Source: Silvania hatchlandensis | GTDB taxonomy: Bacteria; Pseudomonadota; Gammaproteobacteria; Enterobacterales; Enterobacteriaceae | Assembly (NCBI RefSeq): GCF_025564065.1 | Contig: NZ_JAMGZK010000045.1 | Location: 1-64,000, forward strand | Direction: 5' to 3' | Length of the DNA stretch: 64,000 nucleotides | Shown: positions 10,911 to 20,581 of the stretch, one piece after another | Position numbering within the stretch: the stretch's first letter is position 1 | How the letters are laid out: each line of letters begins with the position of its first letter | Position numbers and translations under genes: made by a program | The notes under the pieces: generated by a model | Database searches by the model: none | The model's input: the letters and a program-made list of their open reading frames with translations, nothing else | What the model was told of the DNA's origin: nothing

Positions 10911-11690
10911 ATGCTTTTTACCCTAAAAAAATATATTGGCGGCATGATGCTGCCTCTCCCTCTCCTGCTGCTGTGTATCGCGCTGGGCCTGGGGTTGCTG
11001 TGGTTCAGCCGCTTTCAGAAAACCGGCAAAATCATCACCACCGCAGGCTGGCTGATTCTGCTGCTGCTGAGCCTGCAGCCGGTCGCCGACGGGCTGTTGC
11101 GCCCGGTGGAAGAAAAGTACCCGACCTGGCAGGGAAATCAGAAGGTGGCGTACATCGTGGTACTCGGCGGGGGCTATACCTGGGATCCCGAGTGGGCACC
11201 CAGCTCAAACCTTATTAACAACAGCCTGCCGCGCCTTAATGAAGGCATCAGGCTGTGGCTGGCCAATCCGGGATCGAAGATGATCTTTACCGGCGCGGCG
11301 GCGAAAACTAATCCGGTGAGTACCGCCGAAGCCGGGGCGCGCGTGGCCCAGTCGCTGGGGGTGCCACCTGAGGCGATCATCACTCTCGACAGCCCGAAAG
11401 ACACCGAAGAGGAAGCTGCGGCGGTGAAGCAGGCCATTGGTGATGCCCCCTTCCTGCTGGTGACGTCGGCCTCGCACCTGCCGCGGGCGATGATCTTCTT
11501 TGAACAGGCGGGATTACACCCGCTGCCTGCGCCTGCCAACCAGTTGGCCATCACCGCACCGCTCAACCCCTGGGAAAAGATTATTCCGTCCCCGGTCTGG
11601 CTGATGCACAGCGATCGCGTAGGCTATGAGACGCTCGGACGCGTCTGGCAGTGGCTGAAAGGCCCCTCAGGCGAGCCAGGGGAGCAGTGA
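10911..11690 (+). CDS. elyC: Envelope biogenesis factor ElyC (YcbC)
   Basis: ElyC is a 259-aa inner-membrane protein with two N-terminal transmembrane helices (about 12-32 and 37-58) and a periplasmic DUF218 domain (about 80-240). In E. coli its loss impairs peptidoglycan assembly at low temperature. Conserved pieces are V-V-L-G-G-G-Y and L-V-T-S-A-S-H-L-P-R-A. The ATG at 10911 is preceded by AGAAAGG. It is divergent from cmoM (124 bp apart), and its last 24 bp overlap the end of the convergent ycbJ. Confidence 0.94.
   Translation: MLFTLKKYIGGMMLPLPLLLLCIALGLGLLWFSRFQKTGKIITTAGWLILLLLSLQPVADGLLRPVEEKYPTWQGNQKVAYIVVLGGGYTWDPEWAPSSNLINNSLPRLNEGIRLWLANPGSKMIFTGAAAKTNPVSTAEAGARVAQSLGVPPEAIITLDSPKDTEEEAAAVKQAIGDAPFLLVTSASHLPRAMIFFEQAGLHPLPAPANQLAITAPLNPWEKIIPSPVWLMHSDRVGYETLGRVWQWLKGPSGEPGEQ
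11663..11682. terminator. Possible stem-loop inside the elyC/ycbJ overlap
   Basis: CCCCT (11663-11667) pairs with AGGGG (11678-11682), within the shared last codons of the two convergent genes. Neither side has a convincing T run, so a terminator role is only a suggestion. Confidence 0.25.
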
Positions 11691-12560
11691 TTTAGACGCC
11701 AGATCGAAGTTGGCCCGGCTAAAGCGCCCGGTGTTCACCAGTTGGGCCACTTCATCCCACAACATATACAGCCAGCGCCGCCAGAGGAATGATTCGGAAA
11801 CTGGCGCGCGCTGCAGATAGTGCCAGAGTAAATCTTCTGCCAGCCCGCTCTCGCTCAGGCGAAACAGTTCATACTCACGCGGGGCCCATAACATCACCCC
11901 TGGTCCCACCATCGCCAGCAGCTGATCGCTGCGCGGATCTTTGAGCATACTGCGCAAGGTGAAGCTGCCGTGGATCAGCACGCTGTTATCGTTGAAGCCC
12001 TCAAACAGCGCGGGCAGGCACTCGCGAGTCCGAAACAGGATCCGTTTGTCCTGCATGGTCAGGCCGGTGTTGCGGTATTGATTGAGCGTTCCCCACAGCA
12101 CTTCCACCCGCTGGCGGTACCAGAGTGGCCAGAGATTTTCCTGGGTGTTATCCACCGCCCCCACCAGTCCGCCGCTATCCATCCGATGCCAGGCCAGCAG
12201 CGCCTCGACTATCTGATCTTTTAGCTGTTCCCAGCGATCCGGGGTACGCGCCGGGGCTTCAACAGAGACGCCGCGCAGGCGCTCAATGAGTAACACGTCA
12301 GGGCCGGGATGCTCCTCATGCGTCATCACACCGTACACGGTCGGCATTCTTACCGTGCCGCTGCGGGCAAGCATCGAAATTTTCCACGCCAGCTGCCGGG
12401 CGACATCCGGGGTAGAAAAGCTTCGCGCCAGTAGCGGCATGGGGTTTCCCTGACTGTCGTATAACGACCAGAGCGTGGTATCTGCCTTTTCATTCACACA
12501 TTCCACACGACTCAGTTTTTCGCCCAGCAGATGGCTGAGCTCGACTCGCAGCTGTTCCAT
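11667..12560 (-). CDS. ycbJ: YcbJ, aminoglycoside phosphotransferase-like protein of unknown role
   Basis: This 297-aa protein has the length and sequence style of E. coli YcbJ, a member of the protein kinase-like (APH/choline kinase) fold. Segments compatible with the fold include V-L-I-E-R-L-R-G-V-S in the N-lobe and V-L-I-H-G-S-F-T in the catalytic-loop position, where the usual H-x-D is replaced by H-G-S. The substrate is unknown, and the altered loop makes a conventional kinase activity doubtful. It converges on elyC with a 24-bp overlap. Confidence 0.88.
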   Translation of the reverse strand: MEQLRVELSHLLGEKLSRVECVNEKADTTLWSLYDSQGNPMPLLARSFSTPDVARQLAWKISMLARSGTVRMPTVYGVMTHEEHPGPDVLLIERLRGVSVEAPARTPDRWEQLKDQIVEALLAWHRMDSGGLVGAVDNTQENLWPLWYRQRVEVLWGTLNQYRNTGLTMQDKRILFRTRECLPALFEGFNDNSVLIHGSFTLRSMLKDPRSDQLLAMVGPGVMLWAPREYELFRLSESGLAEDLLWHYLQRAPVSESFLWRRWLYMLWDEVAQLVNTGRFSRANFDLASKSLLPWLA

Positions 12561-12651
12561 TTGACATTACCCCCACTAAGACTACTGCTTCTATAATGAG
12601 CGTGTGGCGAGCGGATGTCACTCTTATGAGACGAATCTGTATGATTCAGGC

Positions 12652-12677
12652 AAAAAAATCCCCTCAAAGGAGGGGAT
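12652..12677 (-). terminator. Terminator of the ycaR-kdsB transcript
   Basis: ATCCCCT (12658-12664) pairs with AGGGGAT (12671-12677) and is followed on the minus strand by a run of seven T, eight bases past the kdsB stop codon. Confidence 0.88.
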
Positions 12678-12685
12678 GGTGGGGA

Positions 12686-13611
<926 letters not shown>

Positions 13612-13656
13612 AGTTCCTCCGTACAAATAATCTGTAAAGTTTACCATATTCCTTTT

Positions 13657-14886
13657 TCAGGCCGCGCCTATTTCCCAGCCCTGTCGGCAGGTGGAGAAAA
13701 GTGCATCAGGCAGATGCCCCAGACGGATCCGCGTTGCCCCCTGCCAGCCCGCAAAATCGCTTATCGCGGTAAAGAGCCCTTTCTCCAGCCCGGCGCTGAC
13801 CTTCACGCCCTCTTCCAGATACAGGGAAATAATTTCCAGCTCGCCGGTTTTGCGATGCATTTTGGCATCCATTCGCCCCACCAGCTGGCCTTTATGCAGC
13901 AACGGCAGAACGAAATAGCCGTACTGGCGCTTCGGCGCCGGGGTGTAGCACTCCAGCCGGTAACTGAAGTTAAACAGTTGCTCCGCACGCTTGCGATCCC
14001 AGACCACCGGATCAAACGGCGAGAGCACCGCGCTGTAAGTGGCGGTGAGCTTACCTTCCTGTGCCTCTTTCAACAGCGGCAGCAGATCGGTGTGCAGCCA
14101 CATCTCGCCCAGGGTTTCGACCTCTACACGAACCACCCGCTGCAGCGTCTGCCAGCGTTCAAGCAGCAATGCCAGCGCAGGCTGACGTAAGCGGTAATAA
14201 TCGGCTAGCCATTGCGGGCGAAAAATGCCCAGACTGCGGGCGCTGTTTTCCAGCATCATCTCTTCTGCCGCTGCCTGGACCAGTGTATCCCGGCTGTCAT
14301 CCCATTCCGGCATGACGCGGTGCGTGAGATCATAAACGCGCTGGAAATTACGCCGTTCGACAACCATCACCTTCCCGGCGGTAAATAACCCCTCAAGATG
14401 GCGTTTATGCGGTTTCCATTCCCACCAGCCGCTGGTCCCTTTTTGCGGATGGGCAAAATCAGCGGAACGGACCGGGCCATTATGCTGGATGTGGGCGATC
14501 AGCTGGTCAATCTCCACTGCGTGCTCCTGCATCCACGCCTGGCGGTATTTCCAGCCCATATTATCCGGGGAGAGCATTCTGTGGCGTACCAGGGCAAAAT
14601 CGCTGCGCGGCAGGAAGCAGGCTTCATGCGCCCAGTACTCCATTAATTCCCCGCGGCGAAGGGCGTTATCCAGCCACTCGGGCTGATAGCTGCCAAGGCG
14701 GCTGAACAGCACCAGATATGGACTGCGGGCGACAATGTTGATGGTGTCAATTTGCAACAGCGACATGCGCTGGATAGTGGGAAGGATATCGACGGGCCGG
14801 GCGCGGCGACGGGGCTTCTTTAACAGCCCCTGTGCGGCAAGATGAAGATGACGTGCGGACCTGAGCGTGAGTTGCGGTAAAGCCAT
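13657..14886 (-). CDS. ycaQ: Interstrand DNA crosslink glycosylase YcaQ (AlkX type)
   Basis: YcaQ (409 aa) is a winged-helix DNA glycosylase that unhooks interstrand crosslinks and removes bulky N7-alkylguanines. The AlkX-type catalytic Q-I-D motif is visible at 45-47 (M-S-L-L-Q-I-D-T-I-N). Other conserved blocks are L-M-E-Y-W-A-H-E-A-C-F and S-P-F-D-P-V-V-W-D-R. The start at 14886 (M-A-L-P-Q-L) matches the E. coli N-terminus and has AGGAACAGG just upstream. It lies 15 nt after lpxK on the same strand. Confidence 0.94.
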   Translation of the reverse strand: MALPQLTLRSARHLHLAAQGLLKKPRRRARPVDILPTIQRMSLLQIDTINIVARSPYLVLFSRLGSYQPEWLDNALRRGELMEYWAHEACFLPRSDFALVRHRMLSPDNMGWKYRQAWMQEHAVEIDQLIAHIQHNGPVRSADFAHPQKGTSGWWEWKPHKRHLEGLFTAGKVMVVERRNFQRVYDLTHRVMPEWDDSRDTLVQAAAEEMMLENSARSLGIFRPQWLADYYRLRQPALALLLERWQTLQRVVRVEVETLGEMWLHTDLLPLLKEAQEGKLTATYSAVLSPFDPVVWDRKRAEQLFNFSYRLECYTPAPKRQYGYFVLPLLHKGQLVGRMDAKMHRKTGELEIISLYLEEGVKVSAGLEKGLFTAISDFAGWQGATRIRLGHLPDALFSTCRQGWEIGAA

Positions 14887-14901
14887 GCCTGTTCCTGTCA
14901 A

Positions 14902-15906
14902 TTAGTGCGCGGGTGAAACCTCATCAACCTGCTCCACCAGCGCCATCAGCGCCTGGAGCAATCGTTCAGGCTGATCGCCCTGCAGTTGGGCATCAACCGG
15001 CAGATACCACCAGTTCTCGCGGGCAAAAGGTCTACATTTCACCGCATCTTTTTCGGTCATGATCAGCGTCTGGCCCGCTTCAGCGAATGCCGAAACCTGG
15101 TCCAGACTCAGCGCCTGATGATCGGCCAGCGCAACGGTGTTGATTAGCCGGGCACCACAGGCTTGCAGGGTGCTAAAAAAACGCGGCGGGTGGCCAATGC
15201 CGGCCATCGCCACCAGATTATTCAGCTGCGCGACGTCCCGGTGTTCGCCTGTGAGCAGATTGACGGCCTGCGATGGCCGCAACTGCATCGGGATTTCACC
15301 CGGCTGCGCGGTGCCACCGTTCACGATAACTGCATCGACGGAGCGCAGACGGGCAGCGCGTTCGCGCATTGGCCCGGCGGGAAGCCACCAGCCATTGCCG
15401 AAACGACGCACGCCATCAATCACCACAATCTCTTTATCCCGCGCCAGCGCGTAGTGCTGCAGGCCGTCATCGGTAATAACGATCTGCACCTGCGCCTGGG
15501 TCAGCAGCGCCTGCACCGCTTCGCTGCGCACCGGCGAGACCGCGACGGGCGCACCGGTGCGCTGAAATATGAGCACCGGTTCGTCACCTGCTTCTGCCGT
15601 GGTGGTCTCTGCCGTTAACAGCAGCGGATACTTCTCTGCCTTACCGCCGTACCCGCGGGAGACCACCCCCACGCGGATGCCGCGTTTTTGCAACTGCTCT
15701 ACCAGCCAGATCACCACCGGCGTTTTGCCGTTACCCCCTGCGGTGAGGTTACCCACCACCACCACCGGCACCGGCGCACGCCAGGCCCGCTTAAGCCCCA
15801 CTTTATAGCTCAGGCGGATCAGGCCGCTGACCAGGCCGTACAGCCAGGAGAGCGGCAACAGCAGCAGCCAGAGCGGAGATTCACCGGACCAGATGCGGGC
15901 AATCAT
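14902..15906 (-). CDS. lpxK: Tetraacyldisaccharide 4'-kinase LpxK
   Basis: LpxK phosphorylates the 4'-position of the lipid A disaccharide precursor at the inner membrane, giving lipid IVA. The 334-aa protein has an N-terminal membrane-associated helix (about 12-30) and a P-loop [12 protein letters not shown] near residues 52-63. The D-D-G-L-Q-H segment is also conserved. Its ATG overlaps the stop of msbA by four bases, so the lipid A flippase and this kinase are translationally coupled. Confidence 0.97.
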   Translation of the reverse strand: MIARIWSGESPLWLLLLPLSWLYGLVSGLIRLSYKVGLKRAWRAPVPVVVVGNLTAGGNGKTPVVIWLVEQLQKRGIRVGVVSRGYGGKAEKYPLLLTAETTTAEAGDEPVLIFQRTGAPVAVSPVRSEAVQALLTQAQVQIVITDDGLQHYALARDKEIVVIDGVRRFGNGWWLPAGPMRERAARLRSVDAVIVNGGTAQPGEIPMQLRPSQAVNLLTGEHRDVAQLNNLVAMAGIGHPPRFFSTLQACGARLINTVALADHQALSLDQVSAFAEAGQTLIMTEKDAVKCRPFARENWWYLPVDAQLQGDQPERLLQALMALVEQVDEVSPAH

Positions 15907-17651
15907 TCGCCAAACTGCATCTTATGAAGCTGTGCATACACGCCGCGATGAGCCAGCAGATCCGCATGGCTACCCCGCTCGACGATGTAGCCATCTTCCA
16001 CCACCACGATTTCGTCGGCCTTTTCGATCGTCGACAGGCGGTGCGCAATCACCAGCGAGGTGCGGTTCTTCTGCAGTTCGTCCAGCGCAGACTGGATCGC
16101 ACGTTCGGATTCGGTATCCAGCGCAGAGGTAGCCTCATCAAGGATCAGGATTGGGCTGTCACGCAGCAGCGCGCGCGCAATGGCGATACGTTGACGCTGG
16201 CCGCCGGAAAGCAGTACGCCATTCTCGCCCACCACCGTGTCCAGGCCATTATCCATCTTGCTGATAAAGTCCATGGCATAGGCCATCCGCGCGGCATTTT
16301 CAATCTGCTCGCGGCTGTACTCTTCATTACGGGCGTAAGCGATATTATTGGCGACCGTATCGTTGAACAGATGGACATTCTGGGAGACCAGCGCGACCTG
16401 ATTACGCAGCGACCGCAGGGTATACTCGCGCAGGTCGTGCCCATCGATCAGGATCTGGCCTTCATCGATGTCGTAAAAGCGGGTGATCAGGCTGGCGATA
16501 GTGGATTTACCCGAACCCGAACGTCCCACCAGCGCGACGGTTTTCCCTGCTGGAATGGTCAGGTTGATGTTACGCAGCGCAGGTGTGTCGCGCCCTGGGT
16601 AGGTAAAGGTCACGTTGCGGAATTCAATATCGCCGGTTGAGCGCTCAATCACGCGTTTACCGTCATCTTTTTCCTGCTCGGAATCGAGGATCGCGAACAG
16701 CGTCTGGCAGGCTGCCATTCCGCGCTGGAACTGGGCATTCACGTTGGTCAGTGATTTCAGCGGACGCATCAACGCGATCATAGAAGAGAAGACCACGGTA
16801 ATGGTACCGGCGGTTAAGGTTTCCATCACGCTTGGGAAGCTGGCGGCATACAGCACAAATGCCAATGCCAGAGAGGCAATAAGCTGAATGATCGGGTCAG
16901 AAATAGAAGAGGCTGAAACCAGCTTCATGCCCTGCAGACGCATCTTGTTGCTGACCTTATCGAAGCGCTGGGTTTCGACGTCCTGGCCACCAAAAATCAG
17001 CACTTCTTTGTGCCCTTTCAGCATCTGTTCGGCGCTGGTGGTCACCTGCCCCATCGTATTCTGCATGTTCTTACTGATATTACGAAAACGCTTAGAGACC
17101 ACGCGAATCGCAATCGACACAATCGGCGCCAGCACGATAAGGATCAGCGACAACTGCCAGCTGTAATAGAACATCAGAATAAACAGGCCAATGATCGAGG
17201 CGCCTTCACGCACCACGGTAATCAGCGCATTGGATGACGACGCAGCCACCTGCTCAGAATCGTAGGTAATGCGCGATAGCAAGGTCCCGGTTGACTGCTT
17301 ATCGAAGAACGCAACAGGCATACCCATCATATGGCTGAACAGACGGCGACGAATGGTCATCACCACTTTGCCTGATACCCAGGAGAGGCAATAGCTGGAA
17401 ACGTAGCTGGTGATGCCGCGAACGACCATCAGACCAATAACCACCAGAGGCATCCATAGCAACACTGAGCGATCCGTTTTACCAAAACCGTCGTCCAGTA
17501 ACGGTTTGAGGAGCGATAACATAAAGGTATCGCTGGCTGCGTTAAGGACTAACGCTACGCCTGCCACGATAAGCCCCGTTCTGAAAGGAGCAATCACCGG
17601 CCAGAGTCGGCGGAAGGTCTGCCACGTGGAAAGATCTTTGTCGTTATGCAT
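15903..17651 (-). CDS. msbA: Lipid A/LPS core flippase MsbA
   Basis: MsbA is a homodimeric ABC exporter that flips core-lipid A across the inner membrane using ATP. The 582-aa protein (same length as E. coli) has six N-terminal transmembrane helices within about 20-310. The nucleotide-binding domain follows, with Walker [10 protein letters not shown] (about 376-384), signature L-S-G-G-Q-R-Q-R and Walker B I-L-I-L-D-E-A. It is upstream of and overlaps lpxK; the comEC-like gene lies 36 bp before it. Confidence 0.98.
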   Translation of the reverse strand: MHNDKDLSTWQTFRRLWPVIAPFRTGLIVAGVALVLNAASDTFMLSLLKPLLDDGFGKTDRSVLLWMPLVVIGLMVVRGITSYVSSYCLSWVSGKVVMTIRRRLFSHMMGMPVAFFDKQSTGTLLSRITYDSEQVAASSSNALITVVREGASIIGLFILMFYYSWQLSLILIVLAPIVSIAIRVVSKRFRNISKNMQNTMGQVTTSAEQMLKGHKEVLIFGGQDVETQRFDKVSNKMRLQGMKLVSASSISDPIIQLIASLALAFVLYAASFPSVMETLTAGTITVVFSSMIALMRPLKSLTNVNAQFQRGMAACQTLFAILDSEQEKDDGKRVIERSTGDIEFRNVTFTYPGRDTPALRNINLTIPAGKTVALVGRSGSGKSTIASLITRFYDIDEGQILIDGHDLREYTLRSLRNQVALVSQNVHLFNDTVANNIAYARNEEYSREQIENAARMAYAMDFISKMDNGLDTVVGENGVLLSGGQRQRIAIARALLRDSPILILDEATSALDTESERAIQSALDELQKNRTSLVIAHRLSTIEKADEIVVVEDGYIVERGSHADLLAHRGVYAQLHKMQFGE

Positions 17652-17687
17652 TCAAAAAACCAGCATTTGTTGAAATAGCCGCATATT

Positions 17688-19961
17688 CTACCCGTTATCT
17701 CCGGGCGCGCCAAACCACTGATGATACCAACGAGGTAAAATTTGCTCCCGTAAGCGCCGGATTTGCCAGCCTTGTTGTGAAAACGTCACCGTTATTTGTC
17801 CATATCGGGGGGTTGTGAGCCACAGATACCCCTCATTTTTGTAACGTCGGGCCACTTTGACAGAAGGCAGCCGCCAGGCGTTATAGCGGGAGGCCGACAC
17901 CAGCGCAATCTGCCCGCCCGCGCGCTGCACCAGCGGCAGTGACGACGAGGTATTGCTGCCATGGTGCGGCACCTGGATAAGTGTAGACGCAAGATATTGC
18001 CAGTGACGGCTGAGCAGCGCTTTTTCGCCCTGCGCTTCAATGTCGCCAGTTAACAACAGGCTATGAACGCCATCCTCAATTTTGACGACGCAGGAGCCGT
18101 TGTTGCCGCGCTGCGCTGAGGCAGAGAGGGGCCAGTGGGCGGTGAACGTCAGTCCCTGCCACTGCCAGCGCTGCCCGCGAAAGCATGCCCCATGACCAGG
18201 CCAGCCCAGCGGACTTCGTATCCACATTTCCGGCCACGCATTGCGTAATGACTCCAGCCCACCGATATGGTCCAGATGCTCGTGGCTTACAATCACGCCT
18301 TCGGGGTGTAAGTGATGCCAGCGCAGCCAGGGGATAATCAGCTGCTGAGCGCTATCGCCACCTGGCCATGCCGGGCCGGTATCATACAGAATCACCCTAC
18401 CCCGACGCTCGATAACCATCGCCAGCCCCTGACCGACATCCAGCATATGCACGGACCACCCGTCTGTTGTGCTGTTCCGCCATAACGGAAAGGTGAGCAG
18501 TATCAGAGCCGAAAGACAGACTATCGGGTAGACCCGAAACCCGCGCATTCGCCAGGCAATGATCGCGCCCCAGGGCAATAAGGTCAGCCACAGCCAGCGT
18601 TTATCGACCGTTATCCAGCCGTCTGGCAGCGTGGTTAAAAAACCAAACAGCAGCGACAAAGATCGATCCGCCAGCAGCCAGACTGCGTTTTCCGCACCAG
18701 GGAATGGCCAAAGATGCAGCCACATCCCCAGCAGAATGAGCGGCACTGAGATAAAGGTCACCAGCGGGACTGCAATCAGGTTTGCCACCAGCGATGAGAG
18801 ACTAAACCCATGAAAGACCACCACCTGCACCGGCAGCAACAGCAGCAACATCCCGAGCTGCAGATGCAGCAGATTCACGCCTGCGCGCAGGGGCCATGGC
18901 AACGACCAACGTGGGTTTGGTATCCACTGATACCAGAAAATCAGCGCCGCCACCGCAAAAGCTGAAAGCAAAAGGCTGTATGAGAGCACCGCCAGCGGTT
19001 CGACCAGTAAAATCGCCGCCACGCAAACCAGCCAGACCTGCCACGATGACCAGCGGCGACCGCTCAGCCGCAGGGCAAGATACACCGCCAAAGAGACCAC
19101 CGTGCGCAGCGCCGGGGGCTGCATGCCAGTTAGCCAGGCGTAAAAGGCGGCAAAGCAAAAGCCTGCCACCAGCGGCGCGCGCCAGCACACCCAACGACCG
19201 GGGATAAAAAACTGGATGCCGCGCGCCAGCAGCCAGATGACCGAGGCGGCCAGCGCGATATGCAAGCCGGAGATTGCCATCAGGTGGGCGGTACCTGTTT
19301 CGCGCATCAGATTTTTAATCTCCGGCGTCACCGCCAGACGTTCCCCCATACCCAGCCCAAGCAGGACCGGCCCCCAGGCGTAAGGGGATAGCGTTGTCGT
19401 TAGCGACGTCAGATAACGTGCGCGCAGGCTGCAGCGACTCTCCTTCACCTCGGCATGGGTAAAGCGTCCGGTCAACGGCTGATGTTGCGCCAGGGCATAG
19501 CGCTGAGAATCGAATCCCCCTTCGTTGAGCTGCCCGTGAACGGCGCGTAACGATAAGGTCATATTCCAGCGTTGCCCGGCACAACCGGTCTGCGGCAGAG
19601 CATTGCCATACAGGGTGATGCCCACCGCGGGTAGCATCCGTCTGCCGTTGAGCCGAACGATGCGCCCCTGATGTACCGTGGCACCATCGCTGGCGATGAT
19701 TTCCACCTCTGCCTTCTGCGGCCCGGTTGTCAGATGCTGCATCGGCCAGACGGCACTCAGCGCCGCCAGTCCTCCCCACGCAAAAAAGAGCAGCCAGAAT
19801 CCGGCATAGTGGGCGGCTTTAACGCGCGTTAAGGCCAGCGCCACACCGACCACCAGTGTGGCGTGGATGACGGGCAGTTCGGGCAGTTCGGGCAGCACGG
19901 GCAACCACAGCAGCGGCGAAATGGCCAGGATCAGACATGCCGCTAAGGCAGACAAACTCAT
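17688..19961 (-). CDS. ycaI: ComEC/Rec2-family DNA-transport protein YcaI
   Basis: This 757-aa polytopic protein is the enterobacterial ComEC homolog. In naturally competent bacteria ComEC is the inner-membrane channel that takes in single-stranded DNA. Domain order is an N-terminal membrane and OB-like region (DUF4131, to about residue 200), a multi-helix competence domain (about 205-480) with H-L-M-A-I-S-G-L-H, and a C-terminal metallo-beta-lactamase domain (about 495-735). The latter has S-H-E-H-L-D-H-I-G-G and V-P-H-H-G-S-N-T-S-S. The frame is intact and the metal motifs are present, so the gene looks maintained. The N-terminal helix contains a short P-x-L-P-E repeat encoded by a 9-bp tandem repeat. 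Its role in enterobacteria is not established. Confidence 0.93.
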   Translation of the reverse strand: MSLSALAACLILAISPLLWLPVLPELPELPVIHATLVVGVALALTRVKAAHYAGFWLLFFAWGGLAALSAVWPMQHLTTGPQKAEVEIIASDGATVHQGRIVRLNGRRMLPAVGITLYGNALPQTGCAGQRWNMTLSLRAVHGQLNEGGFDSQRYALAQHQPLTGRFTHAEVKESRCSLRARYLTSLTTTLSPYAWGPVLLGLGMGERLAVTPEIKNLMRETGTAHLMAISGLHIALAASVIWLLARGIQFFIPGRWVCWRAPLVAGFCFAAFYAWLTGMQPPALRTVVSLAVYLALRLSGRRWSSWQVWLVCVAAILLVEPLAVLSYSLLLSAFAVAALIFWYQWIPNPRWSLPWPLRAGVNLLHLQLGMLLLLLPVQVVVFHGFSLSSLVANLIAVPLVTFISVPLILLGMWLHLWPFPGAENAVWLLADRSLSLLFGFLTTLPDGWITVDKRWLWLTLLPWGAIIAWRMRGFRVYPIVCLSALILLTFPLWRNSTTDGWSVHMLDVGQGLAMVIERRGRVILYDTGPAWPGGDSAQQLIIPWLRWHHLHPEGVIVSHEHLDHIGGLESLRNAWPEMWIRSPLGWPGHGACFRGQRWQWQGLTFTAHWPLSASAQRGNNGSCVVKIEDGVHSLLLTGDIEAQGEKALLSRHWQYLASTLIQVPHHGSNTSSSLPLVQRAGGQIALVSASRYNAWRLPSVKVARRYKNEGYLWLTTPRYGQITVTFSQQGWQIRRLREQILPRWYHQWFGAPGDNG
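19871..19904. repeat. 9-bp tandem repeat in the 5' part of ycaI
   Basis: CGGGCAGTT occurs at 19871-19879 and 19880-19888, followed by a variant copy (19889-19897) and a partial fourth unit to 19904. It encodes L-P-E/L-P-V repeats in the first membrane segment, so unit changes keep the reading frame. Confidence 0.75.
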
Positions 19962-20116
19962 TCACACCTCCCTGTTTCGGGCCAGTGTGCGGCTTCGGGG
20001 TCGGTGTGTCAGGCTGGAAAATGAAAGGTTACGAGGAAGGCTGGCGGGTGATTATTGGTTTGCAGCAACTCTCGGCAGGAATTGCGGGGCAACGTCAGGA
20101 TGTTGAAAATACCCAC

Positions 20117-20140
20117 AAAAAAAGCACCCGCAGGTGCTTT
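20117..20140 (-). terminator. Terminator of ihfB
   Basis: AAAGCACC (20121-20128) pairs with GGTGCTTT (20133-20140), and the minus-strand RNA ends in seven T. It lies 35 nt after the ihfB stop codon. The rest of the 213-bp gap to ycaI holds no recognisable gene. Confidence 0.88.
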
Positions 20141-20174
20141 CTTTTGACAACTCAGTTTTACCCGTAGGGAAAAC

Positions 20175-20462
20175 TCAGTCTTCGTAAATATTGGCGCGAT
20201 CGCGCAGTTCTTTACCCGGCTTAAAGTGTGGAACGTATTTACCTTCCAGCTCGACTTTATCGCCAGTCTTCGGGTTACGCCCGGTTCGTGGAGCACGATA
20301 GTGCAGAGAAAAACTACCGAAACCGCGGATTTCAATGCGCTCGCCCTGGGCAAGAGTGGTGGCCATATGCTCCAACATCTCTTTGACCGCATCTTCCACT
20401 GCTTTAGCAGGGATATGCGATTGCTGACTGGCAAGTCTTTCAATCAATTCTGACTTGGTCAT
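20175..20462 (-). CDS. ihfB: Integration host factor beta subunit
   Basis: IHF-beta pairs with IHF-alpha to bind specific DNA sites and bend them sharply, organising the nucleoid and many promoters. The 95-aa protein starts M-T-K-S-E-L-I-E-R and carries the DNA-arm signature of the HU/IHF family (G-R-N-P-K-T-G). It ends I-Y-E-D, one residue longer than in E. coli. The ATG at 20462 has a strong CCGGAGGAATC ribosome site; the open frame upstream is untranslated leader containing the rpsA terminator. Confidence 0.97.
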   Translation of the reverse strand: MTKSELIERLASQQSHIPAKAVEDAVKEMLEHMATTLAQGERIEIRGFGSFSLHYRAPRTGRNPKTGDKVELEGKYVPHFKPGKELRDRANIYED

Positions 20463-20505
20463 GATTCCTCCGGTTCCTTCAACAAATGAGCTAAACAGCT
20501 TAAAC

Positions 20506-20527
20506 AAGGGCGGCCGTAGCCGCCCTT
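20506..20527 (-). terminator. Stem-loop between rpsA and ihfB
   Basis: AAGGGCGGC (20506-20514) pairs with GCCGCCCTT (20519-20527) around a 4-nt loop, and the minus-strand sequence continues GTTTAAG. It lies between the rpsA stop codon (20582) and the ihfB start. The short T tail suggests partial termination, leaving some read-through into ihfB. Confidence 0.65.
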
Positions 20528-20581
20528 TGTTATTGATTACAGGACGAATCCTGCAATCTGTCAAGTCACTCAGAGAGTAAC

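Noticed and set aside
12561..12597. TTGACA and TATAAT in order on the plus strand between ycbJ and kdsB
   Set aside because: The hexamers are 25 bp apart, far outside the 16-18 bp range, and would transcribe antisense to kdsB.
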